Shown here one piece after another: positions 11,450 through 22,226 of a stretch of 64,000 bases of DNA (position 1 is the stretch's first letter; every line of letters begins with the position of its first letter). The DNA is taken from NCBI GenBank assembly GCA_963575745.1, contig CAUYUJ010002069.1, forward strand, positions 422,951 to 486,950, given 5' to 3'. Made by a program: the position numbers and the translations under genes. The notes beneath the pieces are model-generated. The model was given only the letters and a program-made list of their open reading frames with translations, did no database searches and was not told where the DNA came from. Origin of the DNA: Prorocentrum cordatum. Taxonomy: Eukaryota > Sar > Dinophyceae > Prorocentrales > Prorocentraceae.

Positions 11450-11640
11450 ATGGATGGAGGGGGAGGAAGAGGAGGAGGAGGATCATAATCAGCAGGATCA
11501 GCATGATGGCGATGACGATGATGGTGATGATGGTGATAGTGATGATGGTGATGATGCTCATGCTGATGATAATCATGGTGATGGTGATGATGATTGTGAA
11601 CAGGACAATCACGATGGTGATAGTGAAAGATCGAGGGTAC
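11450..11640. repeat. (GAT)n microsatellite
   Basis: GAT/GGT triplets, interrupted, preceded by a short GGA stretch. Asp-rich and Met-rich frames are artefacts. Confidence 0.95.
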
Positions 11641-13080
11641 AGGATGATGGGGAGGAGGGGCTATGAGGAAGAAGAAGAAGCATGCGAGAGGCGCCTCAAA
11701 AGGAGAGGGATTCAGCAAGGGAACCTGGAGGGCGGTCAAAAAGGACGAGGAGGACAGTTATGTAGGATGAAGTACGAGGGCACAGGAGGGATACTGGGAA
11801 GGAGGATGAGGAGGAAAGATGTACACAGAGGACGGAGGATGAGAGGGATGGACGGACCTGAGAGCTTGAGGTAGGAAAATAGATTGAGGAGGGGGCGGAA
11901 CGAGAGTATGTTTTTTTTGGCGAAATGAGGTGGAGGAGGAAGGAGGTGGCCTCGTCGTTCTTGTTGTTCTTCGTGATCAGGACCGCGAGGACGTCCCCTG
12001 ATTAGTGCGTTCCTCGATCCACGTGATTATCATTGCCACAATGTTTGTGAAGGTCGGTTGCGATAGTCACTTTGATACGCAGTTTCCCCTCGGCTTCTGC
12101 GACGGATGTCCGAAAATTGGGGTCTAGGTGTTTGCGGTCCGAAGCGACCCCTTTTCCTTCCGCGCAAGAGGTGGGAGTTTAGAGCGTCAGGGCCTTACAG
12201 TCAACGCGCCTAGTAAGGACGCGCGCCTTCATCTAGGGTACCCTTGTTTCCTTGCCTCTGCGGCCCGTCTTTTGCCGTTTTCATTTGCCCCACTCTGGGT
12301 TAGGGTACCTTTGCGTCCCTTGGGTTTGGGTCACCCGCCGCCCAAACAGTCCTAACTTCGGCCTCCAAGGATCTTGCGTCCGTACCACCCGACCTTGATA
12401 CACAGCTTGATTGTAAGTTGCGATCACGTCTCAAACGATGTGCAGACGTTGGAAACGGTCCGCCCTCCTCCCGTGCAGCTGTTGCACACATTGTAGTTTT
12501 CACAACTGGCACGCTGCGAGGAAGTCTCCGTGCGCCGCGCGCAGGGCACCCTGCATGCACGCCTGGCGGCGCGGCAAGGGGATACCTCGGGCGCGCACAG
12601 CACCAGTATGAATTGGGCATCGAAGTTGCATGGTGGATTGTGTTGGACAGATTCCCACAGGCTTTCTGCACAGTCTGCACTGTTCCGCACGTCAGGGTGC
12701 TACGAGGCGACTAGACCCGCCATCGTGCTCTAGGTGGTCTTCTGAATGAGACCGCCCTGCATGCACGCCTGGTGGCACGACGAGGAGATCTCATCAAGAA
12801 GAGGGGTGGATGGGGAAGAGGGGGGCGGGAGGAAATGGAGTTGGGGTGATGAGGAGAATGGGGGGCAAGGGACGAGGTTTATCGGAGAGGGGCAAGGCAC
12901 GACGGGGCCCTCTGCAATGTCTCAGGGTCCCATGCCCAGTGGTGGGCGGGCGGCTTTGGCCCAGGAAGAGGACGAGGCTCCGCTCACCCGGGTTCCAGTT
13001 TCAGTTCCAAGCTCGGACGTTTCCAACTAAATTTTTGCCAGAGGTCAGGCGAGCTTCGTTTTGGCTGACCTCTTAATGCC
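11640..13080. other. Purine-rich then mixed sequence, no gene recognised
   Basis: GGA/GAG-rich to about 11,930, then unique-looking sequence. One satellite unit of the ~85-bp family, minus orientation, sits at 12,415-12,500 (ACGTTGGAAACGGTCCGCCC). Nothing else is recognised. Confidence 0.5.
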
Positions 13081-13089
13081 CATGAATGA

Positions 13090-13250
13090 ATGAATCATTG
13101 AAGGAGGATGACAGGTGGGAGGAGGAAGAATACGGAGGAGGAGGAGGAGCAGCAGCAGCAGCGGGAATAGCAGAAGGGGAGGAGTGGTGAAGGGCGGAGG
13201 AGGAGGCGGAAAAAGAGGAAGAGGAGGAATAGGACGAGGACGAGGAGGGC
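13090..13250. repeat. (GGA)n-rich tract
   Basis: Interrupted GGA/GCA triplets. Confidence 0.9.
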
Positions 13251-13439
13251 GAGCGTGTTGCGCCATAGGGGACGAATTGCCGAGAGACACGCGGCGCAGG
13301 CCAGGTTCGGTTGGGGTTTTCTCGAAGGCGCGAGTCACGCTCGCAACTGCTGGGCGATTGCCGAACCCATTTGGGCACCATAGCCAGGATTTGCCTCACA
13401 GCAGGAGCATCCTCACTTCAGGCGCACGAAGCCGAGGGG

Positions 13440-13620
13440 AATGACATTGAAAAGGCACGTGAGGCCCCAGAGGCCACAAACAAACAATATACGTTCGCAA
13501 GACATGCATGATACTCCAGGCCATTGACAAAACAGACGGTACACGTTTGCGAGGCACACGTGAGGCTCCAGAGGCCATCGCAAAACAGACGATAGACGTT
13601 CGCCCTCGACACAAGTTTGG
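13440..13620. repeat. ~50-bp minisatellite, three units
   Basis: Three degenerate units share 'CGTGAGGC-CCAGAGGCCA', 'ACAAAC/AAAACAGACG' and 'ATACACGTT-GCGA'. No coding role is seen. Confidence 0.6.
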
Positions 13621-13829
13621 CGCCAGAGAAACCGCCGACCTGCGACCCCAGCGGTGGGGTGAACCACGGCGGGACTGGAGGCGCCCCCCTCAGGCCTTGA
13701 AACAGATGCCCCACCTCCACCAGTTCTTGGAGGTGGTCACCCATGTGCTCAAACACCGCCCATCTGGCGGCGACGACCACCCTGGCAGCCTCCAACCTAC
13801 GGGGAGTGCCCCGGCTGTCCCTGGAGCGC

Positions 13830-14125
13830 GCAGGCCAGGAGGAGGAGGAGGAGGAGGAGGAGACGGGCCCCAGCGCCTCCACGGGCGAGGTGGTCGCGGC
13901 GCAGATGCTCAGGGACGCCTGAGGCTGCCGACCAGGGCAGCGGCCCCGTCTGAGCCCCTGCCCCACTGGTTGAGGGCAGGCAGGGAGGGAGGGAGGGAGG
14001 GAAGGAGAGAAGGAAGGAGGGAGGGATAAAAGGAGGGAGGGAGGGAGGGGAGTAAGAAGGAGGAGGAGGAGGAGGACGGCGAGGAGGAGGACGGCGAGGA
14101 GGAGGAGAAAGAAAAGGAAACCGGA
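13830..14125. repeat. GGA and GGGA tracts
   Basis: A GGA run at 13,838-13,863 and GGGA/GGA tracts at 13,975-14,110. The reverse strand gives a long poly-Leu open frame mimicking a signal peptide; this is an artefact. Confidence 0.85.
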
Positions 14126-14180
14126 ATCGGAACAGAAGCGAAGCTTCACAACAGATGATGGCACTACAGATCCTTGGGTC

Positions 14181-14381
14181 TCAGACCCCTGACCAGTCGA
14201 TCCAAAGTTCTCGTCGCTTCATGGTGAGCTGGGCGGGGAGGCACTCGGCAGCCAACCGCTTCAGTTGATCCTGCGCAAAGCGACCACCATCACGACAGAG
14301 CCGAATTTGCACACCAGACTGGAAGACCAAGATGTGATAATAATTCATCCATGTTAGGGGAACGGAGAAAGACGAAAACAT
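14181..14381 (-). pseudogene. LINE C-terminal zinc-finger remnant
   Basis: The open frame reads ...LCRDGGRFAQDQLKRLAAEC..., matching the C-terminal 'FC..CG..a...l..L...C' finger typical of dinoflagellate LINEs, with the second Cys lost (CRDGG for CxxCG). The better preserved finger at 30,660-30,700 has the same layout. It lies at the expected 3' end of the element. Confidence 0.5.
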
Positions 14382-14888
14382 AAAATCTCGGAGGTCCGCG
14401 CGGATGTCTCGGATTGGCGCTGGACCCCCCTCCTTGGCGCGCTCTGCGCGCCATGGGCGGCACCCCAGAGGCGCCGCCAGGGGACCCGGCCCGGATCCGA
14501 GAAATCCGCGACGACCACAGAGTTGTTATGTTTATGCCATTCTTCGTTCCCCATACATATTCCTCCTATATGGAGGAGGAGGAGGAGGCTGACGCGAAGG
14601 CTCGCCCTTGCTCGCTCGATGACCCCTCATCAGCAGATGCTCGCGATCCAGAGAGTGATTTCTGTTTTTTTTTTTTTCATAAATTATCACCGACCTCAAG
14701 GATGGCCGATCGGTGATTGTGCAAGGGCTGCGCGATCGCAGCTATTACAGCAGCTGAATGAGGTAGATGTGTAACCCTGAACTTGATTCCGAGCTACGTG
14801 CGAGAAGGAGGCTGATGAGGTTGAGATGGGTGCGTCGCCTTCCTTCGTGCGGTCCTGACTTCCAGAGTCGATCTCGTTGGCATCTCCC

Positions 14889-15586
14889 TCACCAGGCTTG
14901 CCTTGCTTTCATGTTCGAAAGCTCTTGCACGCTCCGCCTGCGGCATACGTGCTCTGCTGCTACACATGCCGCCTCATCCGCCACCGGGCTGCCCAGGATT
15001 CGAGCCGTGGGTATCGGCCTGCGCAAATACTCTTGATGGTTGGAGATGAGATGAAATTTGGAGAACGAGAGAATGATGAGGAAGACGCCGCTGCTTATCC
15101 ATGATCCTCCCGGTTGTCCTCCATCCCGTGGCCATCTCCCCCGACGGATACTTGCACCGTTGGGACCACCAGCCATCGACGACGCTCTAATTCTCCGAGA
15201 CGAAAGCAATACCCCGCAATTGCATTCAATAGAAAAATCAGAGATTTCAGCTCCGCGCGAGATATGGTCTGCTTCCTGCCCGCTAGGGGCCCGAGGATAC
15301 CAGGACCAATGACTGGAGGAGGAAAGCTCAGCATGGAAACCGTGGCGAGACCGATGCGCCTGAAAAGGACGTTCGTGGAGTCGGGCCCCCCAAACGCGTA
15401 CCAGAAGAGAAGAACATGGGCATTCCAAGTCCGTTCCCCCAGGGCCAGACAATCCTCTTCAAGCACATCGTTGCACACGCAGAAAACCTGCCACGATTCT
15501 TCCTGAGCGGGAGGGCTAACCTTATTCCAGGCCGCAGGGGTGATCCCCCGAAACTCAAAGCAGGCCTCCGCTTCCCCTTGCGTCAT
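14889..15586 (-). pseudogene. LINE RNase H domain, frameshifted
   Basis: One frame (15,095-15,586) holds GPLAGRKQTISRAEL near 15,292-15,248, the conserved strand with the catalytic Glu. The C-terminal part, SPVADEAACVAAEHV near 14,990, with the last catalytic Asp, lies in another frame (14,889-15,452). The segment expected to hold the second catalytic Asp (DSxYV) is not readable. The frame switch and damaged first strand mean no active enzyme. Confidence 0.65.
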
Positions 15587-15599
15587 GGCCTGAGCTGCG

Positions 15600-16460
15600 A
15601 GATGGGCTGAGGCCTCGTAGATGCAGTGCCCAGTGCTGAAACGACAGAACCAATGCCTGTGAAGGGGGACCCCCGCGCTTCACGACACCTTGGACAGAGT
15701 TCTCTGTCCACAAGGCGAAGGTCCTTACGGCGTGACTGTGGCCAGGATCCTCCTTACGGAAACGCAGCGGAGAACGGCGGACAGCTCACGACCGTGCGGA
15801 ATTTCTTGTAATTGTTTAGGGAGGGTCCTGGGAGAAGTGTTGTCAACCCCGTTGTCCATTCCTTCCCCGCAGAAGTGTTCAGAAGCACCCTTCCAATACC
15901 GAGCAGCACTGTCATTTGAAAACTCGTCGGGAAGATTTTCGGCCTGGCCAATGCCGAACAAATTATAAGAAAAACAATCGCTGCATGTGCCATCCCTCGC
16001 GTGAGTGACCTCCCACGCGTCAGGAGCCTCGGGGTTCCGCCCCGCCTGCAGCAAGTGTGCGACGGTGGCCAAGAGAGGGCTGCGAACGTTGCGTGAGTGA
16101 GCGGCAAAAACCACGAGTTGAAACTTACTGATAACCTTTCCCCAAACACGCTGGATACTGAGTCTGATATTAGGTTCATCGGTCCAAATTCGGATTCGGT
16201 CCCGAAGACAGGCCGTGGGGAGTCGAATCCCAGGGTCGTAGCCGGGGATTTGAGGTCCAACACAGTGGTTAAGCACGTGGCCGCCCCCGAGACCGCCCCC
16301 AGACGCCTCCGAAGCAAAGGAAATTGTTGTCCAGAATCTCCTTTAACACAAGAAAGTTGCATGTAGACCCAGGTGGAGGATCTCCAGGCTCCACCTGCTC
16401 AGACCTCACACCTCTGAGAGGCCCTCGCGAAGACCCGCAGCTTACCATGTTGACGAGCAC
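15600..16460 (-). pseudogene. LINE post-RT region with degraded zinc finger
   Basis: An open frame at 15,725-16,276 runs from the RT connection region toward the RNase H. It contains IQRVWGKVISKF and HLLQAGRNPEAPDAW, fitting the tryptophan-spaced linker of this LINE type. A Cys/His-rich stretch (CRFSTGHC...H) near 15,690-15,620 would be the zf-RVT-like finger. The frame is interrupted between this and the RNase H. Confidence 0.45.
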
Positions 16461-17360
16461 ACTTGATGATACGTCGACGCCGAACAGAACGTGCGAGTCT
16501 TTTGCCTAGCCCTTGATCCACGCCCAAATGTCCAGGCTGTACCGGAAGGATCTGAATGATCTGCCTCTGAAGCCGGCTCGATATTTCCTCAAGACACATG
16601 GCAACGCTCTTGCTGGCGATGACGATATCCTGCTCATTAAACGTGCTGGCGATGTCGCCAATGGAAGAGCTGATTTCTTGCTGCGCTGCCTTCGCTGAGC
16701 CAACCATTGAGATGTCCAAGTTGTCTATCCACGACATCGCAGTCATTGGTGTCACACACACACAAACACACCTACACGCGCCGAGCGAATCTTGTACCGT
16801 TGCGAAGCCCCTGGGCCACGCTCCTGGTCGGCTGGGAAGCAAGCGAACGAGCCCCGAGTCGGGGGACGACCCGAGGCACCATGCACAGCTGGAGCTTAAT
16901 ACAGAGTAGGACGGAGGAAAGCCGAGACGAAGCGCGGAAGCATCAAACTTAGGCCACGTAATATGTTCGTAGAAGTTTTTAATATCGGCGATGGACTGCC
17001 CGACGACCCTGGCCCCCCAATATCACACCGACTTCTCGGTTCAGAGCCCGACAGTAAGCCTCGCGAAGTGCTCTGTTGCCTGTAACTGCTGCGTCCTATT
17101 CAGAACTGACCGAGGAAGACCACTCACGAGCACATGGTTCCCTGGCTCGACAACACATAGCAAGTAAACCAATAACACGATCACCGCCGGGTTGTTTGGC
17201 AAGCAGCCTCCCGAGCACCACAAGAGTCTGCCAGGGCCCGCGCCACGCAGTCCTCGACGGCGGTAAAATGCGCCCATGAGCTCGGAGAACGCGCTATCCA
17301 GCAGTCTCTCGAAGTCGAGCGGAGACAGCCGATCGATACCCACTCCTGCTTTCCCTTTCA
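16399..17360 (-). pseudogene. LINE reverse transcriptase domain, broken
   Basis: Motifs in order across frames: GKAGVGID at about 17,355-17,331; KQPGGDRVIGLL (the 'KpgG.eRpI.L' strand) near 17,195-17,160; ADIKNFYEHI (motif A, catalytic Asp) at 16,990-16,961; WIDNLDI (motif C) near 16,731; and GVDQGLGKRLARSVRRRR, the 'lGvD...Gkr' connection strand, near 16,520-16,460. Motif C reads WIDN where YxDD is expected, so the second catalytic Asp is replaced by Asn. At least three frame changes occur. RT identity is well supported; activity is excluded. Confidence 0.75.
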
Positions 17361-17373
17361 TGTGCTTGAGCCG

Positions 17374-17440
17374 GCCACGCGCAGAGGGGGGTTGGTGGGA
17401 GGGGGGAGGGCTTCTTAGAAGGAGACCGCTTCTTAGATGG
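17374..17440 (+). repeat. Single arm of the 'CTTCTTAGAAGG' palindromic repeat
   Basis: Reads CACGCGCAGAGGGGGG, a G-rich stretch, GCTTCTTAGAAGGAG, then CGCTTCTTAGATGGC. It matches one arm of the palindrome at 44,246-44,405. It lies in the LINE just upstream of the RT, without its partner arm. Confidence 0.55.
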
Positions 17441-17619
17441 CCGCCACTTGAGCGACGTGAAACAACGGGGTCGTCTGCGCCGACATTGGCGCGCAAGCTG
17501 CCCGCGTAAGGTCGCACGCCGGCGCCCTCGTCTCCAACGTAGCGTGCCGCGCCAGCGGCCCGCGTGAGCTACCGCGTAAGCCACCGCGTGAGTTCGCTAT
17601 GCCATCTCGTGTGAGACCT

Positions 17620-18095
17620 GTTTTTAGATCGTCGCTCGATTGAGCGTCGCCCTGATTTCAGATACTTGCACAAAGGAGGAAACTCTTCGAACTCCGTTGC
17701 TGCCCCAGGCGCGCCGAAGAGCGACGCCGCGACGCCAGAGGCGAGGGCCTGAGACGACCACAGCTGCTGCTAGTGCTCCAGTTTGGCGTCTACGATGCCC
17801 CTCGGGTGAAGATCGGCGGGCAAACGAAGAGTCATGAGCTCCAGCCGTCTCCAGCATAAATAAGCGCACGTTGAATGCGAGCTGCCCCGAGCTGGCAACC
17901 TGCAGGTGGATGTCCCCCTGCGTGTCCGAAGCGTGCCACCAGGCACCCTGAGCCTCGATTCGAGGCTCATGAAGGCCCGCAGGAGCACATGTTTTCTTGC
18001 TCGGTTCGGAAACAACGAACACACGCTCGAGAACCACGCGATCCTCAGACAGTTGCAAACACTATGTACCAACCTCTACTCGGCGGAGAGCCTGG
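17620..18095 (-). other. LINE linker between endonuclease and RT
   Basis: One open minus frame (17,624-18,058, 144 codons) with no motif I recognise. By position it should be the endonuclease-RT linker of the surrounding LINE. Confidence 0.3.
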
Positions 18096-18241
18096 GGGGA
18101 AGTGAGAAGGGGCGGGCCTTGTCAGAAGGCTCGGAAGTCCCCCAGCCTTCTGAGAAATGTTTCAAGGTTTCCCCGAAGACGCTGGAACTTCTGAGAAGCA
18201 CCGCCGCTTTCTGAGAAGGCCTTCTCCCTCTCACTTTCCCC
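18096..18241. mobile_element. 146-bp MITE-like insertion with inverted ends
   Basis: The ends are imperfect inverted repeats of about 34 bp: GGGGAAGTGAGAAGGGGCGG on the left, GGCCTTCTCCCTCTCACTTT followed by CCCC on the right. The interior repeats 'TTCTGAGAA' (four times), related to the TTCTTAGAA core of the palindromes at 17.4 and 44.3 kb. It interrupts the minus-strand LINE. No clear target duplication was found. Confidence 0.55.
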
Positions 18242-19076
18242 TCGCTCGCCGCCGACTAACACCTCGGTGAACGTATTCGTCTGCTGCCTGGTTAAGTTTC
18301 CGCAACGATGTGTAGATTGGCCCCGGGGAGCTTTCCTCAGGCGTCCAGTCTTGAAGCCGTCTGGGAGAACCGTGAATAGCCCGACCCCGCGAACGTTTAT
18401 CAGCCTTTTCAGCGTAATCCTGGAGTCGCCCAAGGGTACCACGTCTCAAGCAAACCAGAGACTCCAGATGATAAGCCAAGGAGCCCAATCGGGTGCCCCA
18501 CCAGCGGCAGGAATGACACCATGAGCCTCACCAGGAATGCTGTTGATGAGAGTCTTGTCTACCTCACCTACCTCACACAACTGCTGCACCTGAAGGCTAC
18601 CGTTGCCTCGAACCCTATGCGGATGCAGCCGCAATGACACGACGTGCGTTCTCGCCCACCGGCCGGCTATAGAGTCAACAAGAGGTTGATATTTGGATGT
18701 CCACCACGCCGAATTTCCTGCACAACAAGCATATGACCTTCCCCGCATGACTCGCCTGCACTATTTATCTCCATGATGGGCGAGGACGGCGTGCTCGGCT
18801 GCTTTGATCCACGCCGCGGACATGCCACGTACTGGCAACACGTGCTCACCTTCCATCCGAAACTCCATGGACTTCACGACCGCGGGCCAGACATCCCCCG
18901 ACGCGTGCTCGATGTACCCCAACTTGCTCCTGACAATCGGCCCAAGCATGTTCAGGAGTGGCGAACGGAGCGAGGGGCGGGAGGGCCTGCGTGCACGGAG
19001 AGTTGCCCAGATCCCCAGGGGTTACAGAGCTCTCATATGGGAGTGACGGTGGGCCCTTGGACAGGGCCAGGGGCCC
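18242..19076 (-). other. LINE segment between endonuclease and linker
   Basis: Open minus frames (18,446-18,748; 18,761-18,949) without convincing motifs. 'THVVSLRLHPHR' near 18,645 may be the last strand of the endonuclease fold ('hh.v.l.l') but is weak. Included as part of the LINE by position. Confidence 0.3.
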
Positions 19077-19407
19077 TTAGGGCAAACTCGGACTGGCTAG
19101 CCCACGGGTCTCCTTAACTGCGGGATCATCAGGATGCCCCCAAATCAAGTGGATCCTGAGGATCATCGCCTGGAGTGCTGCTGGGATCCGCGCCGACCGC
19201 GGCACGGGCATTCTGCCACGGACAGGCCTCTGGCAAAATGGAGGCGGCCTCGGCGGGAGCCCCAGAGACGCCCAGGGAACCTCCAGCACCGCCTCGACCT
19301 GACAAACGACAGGTGCCGCCGACTTGGGAACCAAAACGTAGTCGATGTGACTTGCCAGCCCCCGTAACGCAGGCGTGTTCGCTTTGTGACTGAACGCACA
19401 GCACCGT
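19077..19407 (-). pseudogene. LINE endonuclease, C-terminal part
   Basis: Reads ACVTGAGKSH, then after a frame change ASHIDYVLVPKSAAPVV (near 19,356-19,306). This is the 'tC..G.gS.IDy.lvs' strand of APE-type LINE endonucleases. The N-terminal part with GDFN lies at 21,373-21,384, beyond the 1.9-kb insertion. Together they make one endonuclease interrupted after the GDFN strand. Confidence 0.7.
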
Positions 19408-19421
19408 GCACTTGATGGATG
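19408..19421. repeat. Target-site duplication, left copy
   Basis: GCACTTGATGGATG, identical to 21,327-21,340. The two copies bracket the plus-strand LINE fragment. Confidence 0.8.
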
Positions 19422-20332
19422 ACGCTGGCACGGCCGCGGGCACCTACGGATCGTCCTGCGGGCGCCCTGCTGCCCGCGAGTTGGAGCAGCTCCGCCGTGC
19501 GGCCAAGGGCGCCGCCCGCCACGGCTCCCAGGCGGCCGCGGAGATCGCGCTCGGCGTGCTCAGCCCCACCTGGCGCCTGGACCCCAAAGCGGTGGTGGCC
19601 CTCGCTCCAGTGCTGCGGGCCGCGCGGGCGCTTCGATCTGGCCAGCTCGACCTCGCCCTGTGGCGCAGCGCGGCCGCGGCTGTCCACGCGGGGGCCGGGC
19701 GCGCCATCGGGCCCCCGTGGCCGCCGCGTTGCGCAGCATGCGCGGGCTGGGGCTGGGAGGCGACGTGGAGTGCTGGGCCGGCGTGCCGACGGCGCCTAGC
19801 GGCTGGCGCCCCGAAGACTTGCCGCGGAGAGCAACCGAGCGCGTCGTCCTCGCGGCGTGGGCCCGTGCCGAAATGCCGCAAGGTCGCGGCCCGCCGGCCG
19901 TGCTACGCCCACCTGGCCGACGGCGTGGACCGGTGGGCGACGCGACGTTTGCTCGTGTCTGGCGCGCTCGAGGCCGACGCCGCTGGAGCGCTGCGCAGCG
20001 TCCTATGTGGCAGCGTGGTCACGGAATCCGTCGCGACAAGGTGGAACGGTCGCTCGGCGACCTGCCCGCACTGCGGCCTGGCCCCGGAGGACCGCGAGCA
20101 CCGCTTCTGGGCGTGTCCAGCGTAGGAGGGCAAGCGGCGCGCAGCGTTGGCCGCCGCCCTCACCTCCTCGGGCGCTCTGTCCCCCGAGGTAGCAGCCTTT
20201 CGCCAGGAGCTGCCGCTGGGGTCGCCAATGCCGCCACGTCTTGTTGCCCTCGCCGACGCCGCCAGCAACGAGGACCCGAGGTTCCCGCCGCAGGCCGAAC
20301 TGCAGCCCACCGCGCCCCGCCGCAGTGTCTGA
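19422..20332 (+). pseudogene. LINE ORF2 post-RT region with zf-RVT-like finger
   Basis: One frame stays open except for TAG at 20,123-20,125 and TGA at 20,330-20,332. It ends its first block with CPHCGLAPEDREHRFWACPA (20,063-20,122), a C-x2-C...H...C finger. The TAG directly follows ACPA, where such fingers usually have Trp, and the TGA directly precedes the RNase H start, also a usual Trp/Tyr site. Each fits one G-to-A change from TGG. Before the finger the sequence is Ala/Arg-rich with few motifs. Confidence 0.65.
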
Positions 20333-21181
20333 AGCGACGGCGCCTGCGTCCACCCGACGGACCCCCTGCTGGCGCGCGCGGCGCGGGGTCTACGATGCGC
20401 AGGCTCCGGCGAGCCCAACCTCGGCGGCCCGGTCGACGGGGTGCAGACTGCCCAGCGCGCCGAGGTGGCGGCTGTGGTCGCGGCCGCGCGCGCTGTCGGC
20501 GATCCCATCGACTTTGCCTTTGACAGCATGTACGTCGTTCGGTCCTGCGCGCAGGTCGCGGACGCGCGGGAGTGGGAGCACGCCGACCTCTGGCAGCAGG
20601 CGGAGGAGGCCATCCGCAGCGGAAGGCTGAGGGCCCGCTGGGCCCCCGCGCACCTGACGGCAGCGGAGGCCCGCGAGCGCGGGATGGACGAGCGGGGCCG
20701 CTTTGGCAACTCGGCGGCCGACGGCAACGCTGGCGCGGCCGCCGCGCAACGGGCCCCGCCTCAGGCAGCGGTGGCAGCGCGCCGACGGGAGCTCGAGCAG
20801 CTGGAGGCAGCGCAACGCGTGCTCGCAGCCACGCAGCTGGCTGCCATGGCAGCGGCGCCGCCCGCCGCCCGCCGCCTGCCGCGCGACTGTCGCAGCGTGC
20901 GCCGCGGGGCTCGGGCTCGCGCGGGCCCCGCGCCGCCGGGCGCCGCCGCCGCCGCCGCGGCGCTGCGGCGGAGACGACCCCGACCGCCCAGGCGCCAGGC
21001 TCGCCGCCTTCTTCGCAGGGCGGTCGTGGCTGCCGCACGCCCTCGCGCAGGGGCCGGGCCGCGCCACCTGTCTCCGGCGCGGCGCCAGCGCAGCGACGCC
21101 GGCGGAGGCGCTCGGGAGTGCGTGCCCAGGGTGGAGGGAGCGGCTGCCGGCGCGGGGGCAAGCCCTGCCCCTGCTGCATGA
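20333..21181 (+). pseudogene. LINE RNase H domain, catalytic residues intact
   Basis: The frame continues after the TGA. SDGAC gives the first catalytic Asp (20,336-20,338), QRAEV the Glu (20,462-20,464), FDSMYVV the second Asp (20,522-20,524) and GNSAAD-type (FGNSAADGN) the last Asp (20,720-20,722). WAPAHL supplies the usual His region. All four carboxylates are present, so this domain is better preserved than the others in the window. The tail is Ala/Arg-rich. In the full element it would remove RNA from the RNA:DNA hybrid. With no RT or start codon it is a dead fragment. Confidence 0.75.
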
Positions 21182-21326
21182 CGTGCGCCGCGCGGGGGGC
21201 GGCGTATCCGAATTCGCGGCGCTGGCGGCGCAGCGTATAGCGCAGGTCCCCGAGGTGCCCGACTGAGTCGGGCGCCTCCTCGGGGCGCTTGCGGCAGCGC
21301 TTGTCGCCCGACCCTGCTCGTCAAAA

Positions 21327-21340
21327 GCACTTGATGGATG
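21327..21340. repeat. Target-site duplication, right copy
   Basis: GCACTTGATGGATG, identical to 19,408-19,421, directly after the A-run ending the inserted LINE fragment. Confidence 0.8.
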
Positions 21341-22226
21341 GGCCCGCTCTTAATGCGCTCCGAGGGGGGCAAGTTAAAGTCACCAACGATGGCCTATGGG
21401 GGCTGCAAGAGGGAGCAGAGCGTGCCCAGCGGACAAATCTTTGAGCGCTTTCAATTTTCAAATCTCAAGACGAGATACCGTAGTGTACTGTGACAACAGT
21501 CAAGTACCCCTTGAGATGGAGCGTGACTGGGAGGAAGCCGTCAGAGGCCTGACAGGCATTTGCGCAGAGTGACCGAAAGTCGCTGGACTCCCCTATCAAA
21601 AGGCCTGCAGTTGCCATCCCCCTCATCCCTGTCACTCGCGCTGTCCGCTCGAGGCCCAGCCGGATTGAATGATGATCAGGGATGAGTTTTTTGGTCTGGG
21701 CAACCCAATGGTCCTGTCTCTCGATGGCCACATGGCTCTCAGGGAAAAGCGGGACAATCGAAGTGATGATACCGAAGTCCCTAGCGAGCGGACCACGACA
21801 GGTGATGTTCCCCCCGTACAGGAGTCGGGACATTGGTGTCTCAAGCGCGCCTGGGCTGCAGTTCCCCGTGGAACCTTCAGTAGGAGAGGCACCGAGCTGG
21901 TCGAAGTCGCCCATGTCAAACTTCGGCTGGCTGGAGATCTGGTCGTGCTGAGCGCCGCGCGGCCTCTTCTCCTCGCAGAGCCTGCGCGGCTGGCGCAGCT
22001 GCCTCCGCCTGCGCGCGCGCTGCGAACTTTGCCGCCGAGAGCCTGCCCGCTTCCTTCTGGACCTGTTCGCCGGAGAGAGCTCCGTCGGCGCATCGGGGGC
22101 CCCGGCTGCCTGGGGGTGCGCAGATCCGCCCGCGGCGCTTCCAGCATCTCCTCCCGCGGCTGCTGCCGCCGCCGAATCGCGCCCTCGGGCGACGGCGTCC
22201 TGGGCCCCCGTGCGCTTCTGGGCCAA
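21341..22226 (-). pseudogene. LINE APE-type endonuclease, N-terminal part
   Basis: Open frame 21,465-22,226 has GGNITC (residues 128-133), FPESHVAIERQDHW (151-164, the catalytic Glu strand), MATAGLLIG (194-202, the 'GtaGG' loop) and VTVHYG (235-240). After a frame break, AIVGDFNLPPS (GDFN at 21,373-21,384) gives the Asp/Asn pair. This is the order in APE-like LINE endonucleases, which nick the target DNA. The fold is cut just after GDFN by the plus-strand insertion. Confidence 0.75.

Larger units (their letters stand above)
19422..21326 (+). mobile_element. 5'-truncated LINE insertion (zinc finger + RNase H)
   Basis: A 1,905-bp unit on the plus strand inside the minus-strand LINE endonuclease. 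It is bounded by 14-bp direct repeats GCACTTGATGGATG and ends in a short A-run (TCGTCAAAA) next to the right copy. The content is the 3' part of a LINE ORF2: post-RT region, zinc finger, RNase H and a Cys-rich tail. The 5' truncation, 3' A-run and target duplication are the signature of target-primed reverse transcription. It is much more GC-rich than its host. Confidence 0.8.

Noticed and set aside
13418-14164. 248-codon minus frame starting with a signal-peptide-like Leu run
   Set aside because: The Leu run is the reverse strand of GGA/GGGA repeats and the rest covers a minisatellite.
16200-16240. tRNA-like T-loop (TTCGACT on the minus strand)
   Set aside because: No acceptor or anticodon stem could be built around it, and it lies in the LINE post-RT coding region.
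17360-17380. Reverse-strand spliced leader (CTTGAGCC)
   Set aside because: Only eight bases match and the next bases (GG) break the leader.
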